Shown here: positions 18,838 through 29,793 of the stretch, in pieces
Layout of the letters: each line of letters opens with the position of its first letter
Position numbering within the stretch: the first letter of the stretch is position 1
From: Siphonodentalium dalli
Lineage: Eukaryota > Mollusca > Scaphopoda > Gadilida > Siphonodentaliidae
Direction of reading: 5' to 3'
DNA: 64,000 bases
Assembly: GCA_032622095.1 (NCBI GenBank)
Contig: CP136069.1
Location: 127,367,450 to 127,431,449, forward strand
The notes under the pieces: model-generated
The model's input: only the letters and a program-made list of their open reading frames with translations
Told to the model about the DNA's origin: nothing
Databases searched by the model: none
Program-made: the position numbers and the translations under genes

Positions 18838-19042
18838 GACGAGATATCGGAAACGGGTGGAGCTATCGACTTGAAATTTGGTATGTGAATGTATCTTGCC
18901 CCGGATACGAATTTTATCGGGTCGCCGAGTCCGTGCGACACCAGCTTCGCGCATGCGCAAACCAGATCTAGGAAACGGGTGGAGCTATCGACTTGAAATT
19001 TGGTTTTTGAATAGCCCGGACAACGTCGGGCTCATCGGCTAG
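18838..19042 (+). mobile_element. Helitron A, 3' part
   Basis: It resumes the 123-bp unit interrupted at 2647 and ends with the hairpin GCCCGGAC-AAC-GTCGGGC and CATCGGCTAG at 19042. It is followed directly by TCTCATATATATTTTGAAG, the head of the next Helitron. Confidence 0.75.
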
Positions 19043-19879
19043 TCTCATATATATTTTGAAGACCTCTGTCTGTCTGTCTGTATGTCCTTTATAGAATCGA
19101 AAACGGGTTGACCGATCGAGACCAAACTTCCTATCCAAAGGTAAAATCCACGGGAATCGTCGACGTCGCATTTTGGAGAAGCCCAGAGCACCCATTCTCC
19201 ACTCTCAGTCACAAAAAACGGCACTGCGGTGGTTAATCAAGTGATAATTTAATGAGCGTTTGTTTTTGACGCATCGCTATAAAGAGCGTTTGTTTACTAT
19301 TCAACGTTATTAGCATCTGCAGAGAGATATGCGGGAACAATACTTTTGAGTGGTTTCCTATGCGGGGAGATTTATTGGATGCCATAGTACTCTTACAACA
19401 TCATTGTTATAGTATGTATGACACTTAGGTCAGGGCTTAAGGGGGTAGTTAGTGTGGATATAGCAATAATGCTTCTCAGAAATCCCGGTTACAAACCAAC
19501 ACTCACAATTTCGTCTTTTGCATCAGATACCAACACCTCGACCGATCGGGACGAAACTTGGTACGTGTGTGTAGTTTGACCAGGTGGTCGTTGTTGTCGT
19601 ATTGGCGAGCCCGTGCGACGCCCATGCAGCGCATGCGCAGACGAGATCTCGGAAACGGGTGGAGCTATCGACTTGAAATTTGGTATGTGAATGTATCTTG
19701 CCCCGGATACGAATTTTATCGGGTCTCCGAGCCCGTGCGACGCCAGCTTCGCGCATGCGCAGACCATATATGACGGGTACAAAATCACGTTAAACACGGG
19801 AGCGGTGATCACCTAAGCGCAAAATCGCATGGAGCGTATTGGACCCAGTGCTCACCGCATAAAGTGAAATACAAGATTA
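19043..19879 (+). mobile_element. Helitron B (head intact, 3' end unclear) with repeat fragments
   Basis: It begins TCTCATATATATTTTGAAG right after the CTAG of copy A. It has a CTGT repeat, a CCTTTATAGAATCGAAAACGG segment and a block with ATAAAGAGCGTT (19279-19290). A fragment of the 123-bp unit lies at about 19525-19766. No CTAG end with hairpin is seen before copy C, so the boundary is not defined. Confidence 0.55.
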
Positions 19880-20263
19880 TCTCATATATATTTTGAAGAC
19901 CTCTGTTTGTATGTTTGTTTGTATGTTTGTATGTCATTAATACAAATCTACGATACTCGACCGATCGGGACGAAACTTGGTACGTGTGTGTAGTTTGACC
20001 AGGCGGTGGACGTTGTCGTATTGGCGAGCCCGTGCGGCGCCCGCTTCGCGCATGCGCAGACGAGATCTCGGAAACGGGTGGAGCTATCGACTTGAAATTT
20101 GCTATGTGAATGTATCTTGCCCCGGATACGTATTTTATCGGGTCGCCGAGCCCGTGCGACGCCAGATTCGCGCATGCGCAGACCAGATCTCGGAAACGGG
20201 TGGAGCTATCGACTTGAAATTTGGTTTTTGAATAGCCCGGACAACGTCGGGCTCATCGGCTAG
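19880..20263 (+). mobile_element. Helitron C (short, complete)
   Basis: It starts TCTCATATATATTTTGAAG after A at 19879. It has a TGTTTGTA tract, two 123-bp units, the hairpin GCCCGGAC-AAC-GTCGGGC and CTAG at 20260-20263. At 384 bp it is a minimal non-autonomous copy. It is joined without spacer to the head of copy D. Confidence 0.75.
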
Positions 20264-20990
20264 TCTCTTATATATTTTGAAGACCTCTGTCTGTCTGTCT
20301 GTCTGTATGTCCTTTATAGAATTGAAAACGGCTGGCTCGATTGAGTTCAAACTTCATATCTAAGGGTAAAATCCCACGGACACCGTCGGCGTCGCGTTTT
20401 GGAGAAGCTCAGACCACCCGTTCTCCACTCTCAGTCACAAAAACGTTAATCAAGTGATAATTTAATGAGCGTTTGTTTTTGACGCATCGCTATAAAGAGC
20501 GTTTGTTTACCATTCAATCTCAGTCACAAAAAACGGCACTGCGGTGGTTAATCAAGTGATAATTTAATGAGCGTTTGTTTTTAACGCATCGCTATAAAGA
20601 GCGTTTGTTTACCATTCAACGTTATTAGCATCTGCAGAGAGATATACGGGAGCATCTAATATATAGAAACGGGTGGAGCTATCGACTTAAAATTTGGTTT
20701 GTGAATGTATCTTGCCCCGGATACGAATTTTATCGGGTCGCCGAGCCCGTGCGACGCCAGGTTCGCGCATGCGCAGACGAGATCTCGGAAACGGTCGGAA
20801 ACGGGTGGAGCTATCGACTTGAAATTTGGTATGTGAATGTATCTTGCCCCGGATACGAATTTTATCGGGTCGCCGAGCCCGTGCGACGCCAGCTTCGCGC
20901 ATGCGCAGACCAGATCTCGGAAACGGGTGGAGCTATCGACTTGAAATTTGGTTTTTGAATAGCCCGGACAACATCGGGCTCATCGGCTAG
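20264..20990 (+). mobile_element. Helitron D
   Basis: It starts TCTCTTATATATTTTGAAG immediately after the CTAG of copy C and ends with GCCCGGAC-AAC-ATCGGGC and CTAG at 20987-20990, followed by T. It contains an internal direct duplication of about 115 bp carrying ATAAAGAGCGTT twice (20492-20503, 20594-20605), then two 123-bp units with a small internal duplication near 20790. Confidence 0.75.
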
Positions 20991-21601
20991 TTGTATATAA
21001 TTGTGTTTCCCAATATCCGTTATGTGTTGATTGATTTATTTCATTTAAACATATTTTATTGTATATGAATTATATTCATAGGAATTGGAGAAACAAGTTT
21101 TTTCAACTTAGTGACATCCCTCTCCCGCACTAAATGTGTAACATATCATTTTTTTAAACAAGATGAAAAGATGTGTTCAGTTGGATAGAGTATAAAGAAT
21201 ACGTGAGAGTGAGTTCACTATAGCTGAATAGCTTATTGTGTACTGTAAATATTCATATACCTACATATTATTACATGATTCAGGGACGTACATATATATG
21301 AATATTCATATCAGTAAGATTATTGAACACGTGACCAACCATATGACACGCCCGTGACTAATCTGTCTTCAAATTATATCATTTATCTAGATAGGAAAAG
21401 GTAAATGTTTCTATATATGATTTCAGCTATTTTCTATTACTCTATGGGCACCTTCCAAATGGTGATAAATTGTAGTATTTTAATCATATTTTAGGTCATA
21501 GATTGCTATTAAAACCGTATATCAAGGCACTATAAAAAATAATCGTGCACTTGAAAATTAAATGGGCATTTAAACACTGACAATCATTCAATTTTTTTCA
21601 G
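20991..21601. other. Host intron
   Basis: No gene is seen. A segment at about 21040-21150 (ATTTAAACATATTTTATT ... AACAAGTTTTTTCAACTTAG) resembles 27100-27220 and, inverted, 47165-47240, so it is a dispersed repeat. The end is a good acceptor tract, ATTTTTTTCAG. Confidence 0.5.
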
Positions 21602-21715
21602 AGCATTACGATTGCTGAGGCAGACATTTGCTATAAAATGTATTGCCAGAAGGCTAATAGTCAATCATGTTCACAGAACTACGCCGCTCCCGGAACACCT
21701 TGTGGTACAAATCGC
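21602..21715 (+). CDS. Host ADAM/ADAMTS-like gene: Cys-rich domain exon
   Basis: The 114-bp exon (38 codons, phase 0 to 0) has acceptor ATTTTTTTCAG and donor CGC|GTACGT. It encodes ICYKMYCQKAN ... SCSQNYAAPGTPCGTNR, the C..xYC...C......aa.GT.CG pattern of ADAM/ADAMTS Cys-rich domains. Phase 0 matches the donor of the exon ending at 2050, and the next exon (22760) supplies the missing C..G.C of the motif. That continuity is strong evidence for one gene across the Polinton. Confidence 0.8.
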
Positions 21716-22759
21716 GTACGTACATATATACAATTTAACCATGTAGTATATTCTCCCACTCAGTTATAAAGTATACATTGTAATGGTCAACTATTCATTT
21801 GGAGGGATGTTCCGTAACAAAAGCAGACGACAGACAGACGAATAGCTAACACAAGTGCAAAATGATTCAAATTTGGTGGGAAATGTGTTCAGATAATAAG
21901 TTCAACAATCGATTTATGGACATTTTATCTGAAATTTCCTAAGAGAACTACTCATAGATTAATATATATTTAGTAAAGAAAGGGTCCAATAGACAAATGT
22001 GTACACCAACTTGCATAAAGTTTGTCATGGAAAAACCACATTCGACAGATAAACAATGCTAATCCCTAAAATAACTCTTGTTTACACTGACATATTGTTT
22101 GTATATTAAGCAATTCCATGTCATTCGGATTAGCGGAGGGAATATTCTATTGCACTAAATTCAAATAAGCCACCAAAATGAGCGCCGAAAAAATGAAAAA
22201 TTGTCGTTTTGGCCATAGCAACCATTAAACGTTTCTATTCGCAAAGTATTGGCGCAGTGTGATGACACGCACCCGGAGCATAAACTAGATTCTTGATGAT
22301 TTGAGTGTCATATTGAGTGTAGATATTTTATCGAACCATGGAAATTAATTGGTACCGGAGATATGGGGCTAACAATACAGCGACGAAGTCACAGTTGGGC
22401 TTGCTGACCTCTTGGATAAACAAGATATAATTATGTTGATAGACAAATCAGTTGCACTGTTACTGTCGTGTTCCCCTAATAATTTTCTTGTTTAAATAAA
22501 AGGGTGGAAAATATTCACCGTTGTCATGATAACCATTTTGGTGAAAAAACTTTTCTCTCAAGCCTATCCATACTGCACTAGACGATTGACAAAACATCGG
22601 ATTATATCAGAAAAAAAGGTGCTCAGACTTCGTGATGGAGTAATGGTGATGATGCCATTCATACATATAAATTATCTGTTATTTGATCGGCAAAATTTCA
22701 ATAAAACATTGACATTCTGACGCATTGTGGGCATTTATTGTGATCTTATATTCTTTCAG
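21716..22759. other. Host intron
   Basis: No gene is seen. Short open frames show no family likeness. Confidence 0.5.
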
Positions 22760-22781
22760 ATGTGTCATGTTGGTGATTGTG
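22760..22781 (+). CDS. Host ADAM/ADAMTS-like gene: 22-bp micro-exon
   Basis: It lies between ATATTCTTTCAG and G|GTGAGT. It enters in phase 0 and encodes MCHVGDC plus one base. It follows GTPCGTNR of the previous exon to complete the GT.CG...C..G.C motif of ADAM Cys-rich domains. The extra base joined to the next exon gives valine, the usual residue after that cysteine. Its size would make it easy for gene finders to miss. Confidence 0.75.
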
Positions 22782-24954
22782 GTGAGTTTTCAGTAATTTA
22801 TGCCACAATTGTCTATGATATTGTGTGTAAAACACTTATTTTGACAATGTTAGCTTTACATCCTACTTTGAGTATATCCATTTATAACGTGGACGTAAAT
22901 GTTTCAATGACAATTTATGGGTTACATGTAAATGTGTATATCCATAGTTGAACTACATCGTGGTTAACATCTGTTGACTTCGCTGTAGTTTCTATCTTAA
23001 ATTCACCTATAGTTGAAAGCTGTTGCATGTAATCAATTGAATATAAGAAAACATACTGGTCACTGAGTGGCCAAAATTATTGATCACCACACGTGTCCAA
23101 AATTCACCAGGGCTTCGAATAGTTGAGTCGCTCGGTGATGGTTACACATTGAAGGTAAGTAGTAGACTACCAATAATTTACGCAACAAATAAAATATAAT
23201 TATGGTTTAGATATAGTACACCTAGATTAACACAGAGTAACAATTTTCGCCACTCGTGGTATTGCGGTTTTAACCACTCACAACGATGGGTGTAAATCAT
23301 GCTGTAATAATTTATATATATTTTCTCCCAAGAAGGAGGTAATAAAGAATATAAATCATATTCAGGTATAAATTGCCACAGTGGAACACCGAACAAGCAG
23401 CGTAAGATGTTTGGAGAGCATATTCGACGAACATTGATGTCAATGAGTCTAGGAGAAACATGTGACTATTTATTAGAGAGTACTCAGTTACTAATAAACG
23501 GAGTATGGCGACAATTAGCTAATATGCGAATTACAAGTTCCCCCGATCAAACGGCTAACGCCAAGTGGTAAATTGTGTGCACACGTCAATACATTCATGG
23601 TTCAGTGACTTGCTGTTCGCGTTGCAACGAAGTTACGGGTAATTGTGTTACATGGAACGACATGTGTGATATAAATGTAAATGGCCGGCATGTCATGTCC
23701 GATCGATTGGTCTTCGTATTTGTAAATTTGTTTGACGAAGAGAGTACTTCTTTACATGCTTAGAGACGAAGATATGCTGTGTCTCTTTTGGTGTATACAA
23801 AAACTGCTATTATATGTTTGCAATGAAAGAACAAATCTAAACAATTCGATCTTCGATATATTTTCATGCGCGACGATCGCAATAGAATCGCATCCACAAT
23901 CATGATTGTACGTGTCAATAAACACCACATGGGCGGGCTAATTAGACACATTTCGCATAATGAACGACGACAGATAATTATTACGAATAGGGTACTACGC
24001 CACTAGACTGTGTGTGCGATTGTTTCACAAACGGACTCGTTGTCATCTACTGCAAATACGTATTCGTCATAATTATCTGTTGTCGTTCATTGCTGTGCGA
24101 AAGTTGTGTAATGTTACGTTGACCAAATGCTCTTGGATCCTGTTGCTGTCTCGAGACATGTAGTTGTAAATGTAAAAAGAATGGAGATGTATTGGACTAT
24201 ATCGATGATAAAACGTGTAAGATAGTCATGGCCATATAACACGTCGTTACGACCAGATCTGATCACAAAACCTGAACAAAACCCGTTCTGGAATGAAGTA
24301 ATGTCGCGTCTGCCTATACTTAACAGTTGTGGATGCACGAAAAACGGTTTTGCATCAATACTTACAACATTTGTATTACTTTCATTCTGTTCCAATGTTG
24401 TTTCGTCGTTCAAAAGTATTACACGTATACATGTAACATGTTATCAACGTCTAGTTCCATTCATATTGTATACGCAGGGATAGATGTACACATTACACAT
24501 TTACATACATACGTAGAAACCCTATACTCCGTACAACCGATAGAAGTGGAATCTCTCTTGTAACTAACTGGAAGGTTCCAGTGGTCGACCAAAGAACGCG
24601 TCAGTGTCAACCGTGCATAATTCACAATGTTCCCACACGAGCAACATCAGTCAGACACATTGTTGTATACATTTAGTAGATTCACTCTCTTTGTGAAATG
24701 AAAAGAAAAAAACTCACGGGCGCATGCATGGCATATAACTTGCATCTTCAACCTCGCACTGCAAGTTAGTCAGTAACGATAAACATGGCTTTGAACAACC
24801 ATCGTAGTCCAGCTATCAGCACTGCATGATCAGAGCGTCAGGATATGGCTTTTGGTCTGCCCAGTACAGAATATACACAGTTAGCGCAAATAGTGTGAGG
24901 TAACAGTTCCCCAAATGCGGTGTTACTTCAAAATTCATACATATCACTTTTCAG
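22782..24954. other. Host intron
   Basis: No gene is supported. A 99-codon - strand frame at 24413-24114 has ordinary protein composition but matches no family I know and lacks start context, so I do not annotate it. Confidence 0.5.
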
Positions 24955-24973
24955 TGGAAATAACGACGACAAC

Positions 24974-25021
<48 letters not shown>

Positions 25022-25255
25022 AACAACAACAACAACAACAACGACGACAACAACAACAACTACCACGACAACAACACCGACAACTACCACAACAACACCG
25101 ACGACGACAACAACAACACCGACGACGACGACTACAACAACAACAACAACATCTACGACTACAATGACGACGACAACACCGACAACAACAACAACAACAA
25201 CAACGACGACAACATCTACGACTACAATGACGACGACAACACCGACGACGACAAG

Positions 25256-25300
<45 letters not shown>

Positions 25301-25449
25301 GACTACGACAACAACGACCACAACAACGACCACCACGCCCATTATCCCGGATGAGTATTGCGTTGATACGGGAATATGGTGTTCGACGTATTATGGCCTG
25401 ATTGACATGGCTTCCTTATGTCCATTCTGCTGCTGGACGTGTAGGTATG
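24955..25449 (+). CDS. Host gene: long Thr-rich mucin-like exon with a six-Cys module
   Basis: The 495-bp exon enters and leaves at phase 1, with acceptor ATCACTTTTCAG and donor TATG|GTAAGT. It begins VEI, then about 120 residues of almost pure Thr/Pro coded by ACG/ACA/ACT repeats, then a six-Cys module, C-x6-C-x12-C-x2-CC-x2-C (YCVDTGIWC ... LCPFCCWTC). The Thr tract would be heavily O-glycosylated and extended. The Cys module resembles a ShKT-like fold at its C..CC..C end, but the assignment is tentative. The reverse-strand poly-Val and + strand poly-Asp/Asn frames over the repeat are shadows. Confidence 0.75.
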
Positions 25450-26090
25450 GTAAGTGATTGTCTAACCATTCTGATGCTGGACGTGTAGGTATGGTAAGTG
25501 ATAGTCTAACCATTCTGCTGCTGGACGTGTAGGTATGGTAAGTGATAGTCTAACCATTCTGCTGCTGGACGTGTAGGCATGGTAAGTGATAGTTTAACCA
25601 TTCTGCTGCTGGACGTGTATGTATGGTAAGTGATTGTCTAACCATTCTGTTGCTGGACGTGTAGGTATGGTAAGTGATAGTTTAACCATTCTGCTGCTGG
25701 ACGTGTAGGTATGGTAAGTGATAGTCGAACCATTCTGCTGCTGGACGTGTAGGTATGGTAAGTGATTGTCTAACCATTCTATTGCTGGACGTGTAGGTAT
25801 GGTAAGTGATAGTCTTACCATTGGTATGCTGCTGGACGTGTAGGTATGGTAAGTGATAGTTTAACCATTGGTATGCTACTGGACGTGTAGGTATGGTAAG
25901 TGATAGTTTAACCATTGGTATGCTGCTGGACGTGTTGGTATGGTAAGTGATAGTTTAACGATTGGTATGCTGCTGGACGTGTTGGTATGGTAAGTGATAG
26001 TTTAACCATTCTGCTGCTGGACGTGTAGGTATGGTAAGTGATTGTCTAACCATTCTGCTGCTGGACGTGTAGGTATGGCAAGTGATAGTC
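25427..26090 (+). repeat. Minisatellite of about 44 bp x 15 that carries the splice donor
   Basis: The unit (GCTGCTGGACGTGTAGGTATG then GTAAGTGATAGTCTAACCATT) contains the last codons and the donor of the preceding exon. Fourteen of fifteen copies keep GGTAAGTG and the last has GGCAAGTG. Copies 10-13 carry a short TTGGTATGC insertion. The first copy is the donor used in the exon model; the others are intronic or alternative donors. Confidence 0.9.
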
Positions 26091-27607
26091 TAACAATTTC
26101 TATTCTGAATGGATTCTCCCATTCACTTATAAAAGTGAACATTGGAATTGTCTTTATTCATTTGGAGGAATGTTCAGATAATAACATCAGACGACAGACA
26201 CACAAAAAGATAACACAAGTAATGATGAGTTTCTATTGGGGGGGGGGTATGGTTTTTTTTTATCATCTGAACATTTCCGGATGGAACAGATTGTATACTG
26301 CATTCGAACAGATATATTCATTCGGCCATCTGTATAATAATAATTACTGTCCCCCGACATTCTATAGTAATGACCCTCGTCCGTGTATGCGTCCGGAACA
26401 TTTTCCGAGCCTGTATTCTGTCATTTTCTGGTAATTTGTTTTGAACATGACACATAAATATATGTCAACCATCATTGGGAACCTGCGCACCTGCGATTTT
26501 GAGATCAGTCTGGCCTCGCGATAGCATGTGACGTCAGCGGGAATATAGCCCGGGAAATAGTTCTATTATCGGGCATTGGTCAAAATTACTCCATGCACGT
26601 GATGGCGCTTCATCTAATCAAAAGGCAGAATGGCCCTCTGTGAATTCAATATTGACGTTTTCTACATCATGTAACAATGAAACGTGTATGTTGAATATGT
26701 ATATAATAATAAATGAAAAGCGTTTGTACAGATAGCTGAAAACTGATAAAGAGTTTCTATCACTTCGGCACGTCTTCTAAGAGTACATATAGTTTTTATA
26801 TAACCTAACACCTCATACGGTTGGAACTGATGACCATTTCAGTGTAAACATAAAAATACCGAAAGTACAATAATATCCGAATTTTGGTCTAAAACAACAA
26901 AATTAACACTAAATGTAAACACAGGTTGGAAAGTCTAACTATCAGAATAATTTCAACCTATTTATTTTTGGTCTGGAATTTCTAACTAATTATGGCAGGT
27001 ATGACCTTTCCAACAGTTGATCCTTTTGGTCAAATTAAATTTGTGAGTGGCGCTGTCACCATTTGGCCGCATTGTAGTAATATTCAAAAACAATTCCAGG
27101 CGTTTAGTTTGGTTTAAACATATTTTAATAGTATATTCATATACAGATACTAGGGGATTGGAGGACAAGTTCTTACAACTTAGATGGACCTCCGCTCCCC
27201 ACAATACAGAATAAGTATGACAACAAATATAAATGGTATATTTAAACAGAATAGGTTTGGCATGGCGGGTGTAAGTATACAATAACAATTGAATTTGAAT
27301 AACTATACTATTAAGTATTACTGGTGAGTGATAGTGTGGTGGTGGTGGCGGGGGGGGGGGGGGGGGTATGGGGTGCGAGTTAAATATAAAAATAATGTGG
27401 TTCGTTAATGGATGTTAATGGAGGTACATTTGTTAGGGGTGGCTAACTATATAGCCGACAGGGGAGTTTATACATGAACGTTATACTTAATGGTTTTTAT
27501 GCTGACTGAATTCAATCAGTATATGCACGTATATATACGCTTATGTATACATAGATATACAGGTATACACAAGGATACATAGATAATAAATTTAGTTTAT
27601 TAATTAA
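26091..27607. other. Host intron with repeats
   Basis: No gene is seen. An intronic segment at 26091-26220 (CTGAATGG ... CCCATTCACTTATAAA) is shared with 29300 (inverted), 41700 and 42915, marking duplicated exon-plus-intron modules. A poly-G run lies at 27350-27366. A dispersed repeat occurs at 27100-27220. Confidence 0.5.
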
Positions 27608-28502
27608 TCACGAGGATCTGCCGGACGATTTAATAAATTTTAAGGTTGCATCAAGGAGAATGAAATTATCGCTGTCTTTGAGCGTGATGTCGCCAATCAA
27701 AAGAGCTTTGTGGGAAAATACTTGAAGTGAATTCATTGTATCAATCAGATCAGTTCTTTGGGTTGAGTACAAAGGCCAGTTTATCAGAAAGTGTTCAGTA
27801 TCTTCCTTCGGGAATCCACAGGCACAGGATCTGTCATCGACAATGAAGTTGCTCACTTTGTCGTGATTTAAATCGCTACATCCATTTCTCAACCGGCAAT
27901 GCAAAATGTTTGTTGAACGATCACCTATGAGAAGGATAGGATAGGATAATTTTATTTACAATACACATACATGGAAGGTACAATTACAAATAAATATAAT
28001 ATTAATAGACTATACATGTATATTGCTAGGGGTGATATAGTCATGGCTGACTGTCTTCCTATCACCCCTATCAAATGTAAGCGGGGATCTTTTTTAGGGA
28101 GAACAGATGACTTAAAAGAATCGTATGATTTATTTTGAATATCCTTTGCCAAAGAATTCCAAACTTTTATAGTACTAGGAATCAATGATTGTTTGAATGT
28201 CTCGAGTATAGGCAAAAGTAGTTTACGAAATCACTCGAGTTTCGCAGAAAGTATCGGCTGGTGTCACCAACCTTAGGTAACGGCAGGTCTGTTAAGAATG
28301 GCGGGGCTTTTCCGTTAAATATTTTGTGCATTAAACTTAACTTTTGTGCATCGCGTCGACGTTGAAAAGGTTGCCAACCTAACTCTGATAGTAAGGTGGA
28401 GTTCGAGGCAGATCTATTAAGTCCGGAAACGACTCGAGCTCCATCGTGATATACCTTGTCTAGAATGAATTTTTCGATATTAGGCGCATGATCCCAAACG
28501 CA
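27608..28502 (-). pseudogene. Non-LTR retrotransposon, C-terminal part (broken)
   Basis: Read on the - strand it starts CVWDHAPNIEKFILDKVY, continues with a LGWQPFQRRRD.QKLSLMHKI type segment, and ends with HCRLRNGCSDLNHDK ... CACGFPKEDTEHFLI. This is the usual C-terminal region of a CR1/Jockey-group LINE ORF2. It has at least one frame break near 27905-27950. Element 2 is inserted exactly between its YGSC and VWD codons; the upstream part is at 41240-41465. Confidence 0.8.
28497..28502. repeat. Element 2 target-site duplication, left (AACGCA)
   Basis: AACGCA precedes AGTAGTATACGGG at 28503 and recurs at 41234-41239 after the other end. Removing the element restores the LINE reading frame across the site. 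Confidence 0.85.
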
Positions 28503-28680
28503 AGTAGTATACGGGACGCTATCTGGTCAATTCTATCGATTTTTGCCCCCCCTTTGTTTCACCATTTTGAGGGGCCAATGGTAGGGGTTTATTAGGGGTC
28601 CTTATTGTATGAAAGCCCCTCCTTTTCCTTCTCACTTATATGATAAGTAGAATTAATTAATGAAGCCACTCCTTTTCCTC
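28503..28680 (+). repeat. Outer fragment of element 2 left tip
   Basis: These 178 bp match the first part of the left arm at 29794-29970 with a few differences. The match stops at CCACTCCTTTTCC, where the sequence switches to an inverted copy of the right flank with 4-5 bp of shared sequence at the junction. Confidence 0.85.
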
Positions 28681-29793
28681 TCAAACACTCACATGTTACC
28701 ATAATTCTTTCCCGGACACTTGCTATCACCAATATTTGTATTAAAGGTGCTCGATCACTTTCCGGCCACCAATTAGTTTTCAACCAATACTCAAATCGAT
28801 GATTCTGATATAGCAAATTTATATAATATACAATCGAGTAGTTGGCGAATAATAGCAACTTACCAGTTGATGTGTCAATTTGAATTGAATGGAGCAAAGA
28901 AACCTCAAAACCACGAGTGGACTAAATAATTAACCAAGAAATGCCACCATGGTGTGCATGACTGTTGTGTAACGTTCCATGATAGCTGTAAGACAGGTTT
29001 TCACTTTCAATCTGGAAGCTGTAATTCTTCCAATTATTGACATATAATATGGGGGGTATATTGGATTTGTTATAGCCATCATTCCGTTTGTCCGCCTTAT
29101 CGGATTCCATTTAATTGTTTTTATATGAAATACTCATTGATGAGTAGTACCCTTCTAAATGTTAGATAAAGATAATAAGTCCAACAAACGACCAACAACA
29201 CATTTCCCATCAATATGAATACTTCTGTACTTGTATCTTATTTTCGTCTGTCTGTTTCGATTATCTGCACAAGCCTCCAGTGGAACACTAGACCAATCCA
29301 ATGTATACATTTATAACTGAATGGGATAACCCATTCAGTATAGAAAGGGTTAAGTTTGGTATGTACTGCACCCGGAATGAAAGTCCAATTCGAATTTTAC
29401 ATTTAACTGTAGTTGAAGATGGTGCGACTGTTGAAGTTGTGATAGTCGACGACTCTGTAACTTGTGATACTGTAGTTGAGGATGGCGTGGCAGTTGAAGT
29501 GGTGATAGTCGAAGACGTTGTGAGAACGCCTGGAACGCACACAATCATCAGGCAACCGCACCGCGGACCTCACATTTGGCCCTGATAAACTCGAAATTGT
29601 TGAATCTCATCGGCATCTGGGAGTCATTCTCCAACCAAACCTTGACTGGGGTCTCTCTATTGACCACAATTACAAGAACGCATGTGCAAAACTATCTCAA
29701 ATTCGTAGATTAAAATATATATTACCAAGAAAATCCCTTGACACAATGTTTAAAGCTCATGTCTTACCAATTGTAGAGTATGGAAGCTGCGTT
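28681..29793 (-). repeat. Inverted copy of the right flank of element 2 inside its left end
   Basis: It mirrors 41234-42360. It includes the LINE fragment (here + strand, 29558-29793), the Thr-rich degenerate host module (here - strand, about 29540-29395) and the host intron sequence up to GTTTGAGAGG. It ends with TGCGTT (29788-29793), the inverse of the target duplication, directly before the left arm. The right-hand original continues normally beyond 42360, so the copy on this side is the derived one. Confidence 0.85.

Noticed and set aside
24114-24413. 99-codon - strand frame as a gene
   Set aside because: There is no family resemblance, promoter or splice support, and it lies in a host intron.
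24944-25342. Reverse-strand poly-Val and + strand poly-Asp/Asn frames
   Set aside because: They are other-frame readings of the ACG/ACA/ACT repeat that encodes the Thr tract of the host exon.
29288-29548. Second Thr-rich gene on the - strand
   Set aside because: It is the inverted copy of the degenerate host module at 41498-41656 created by the flank duplication.
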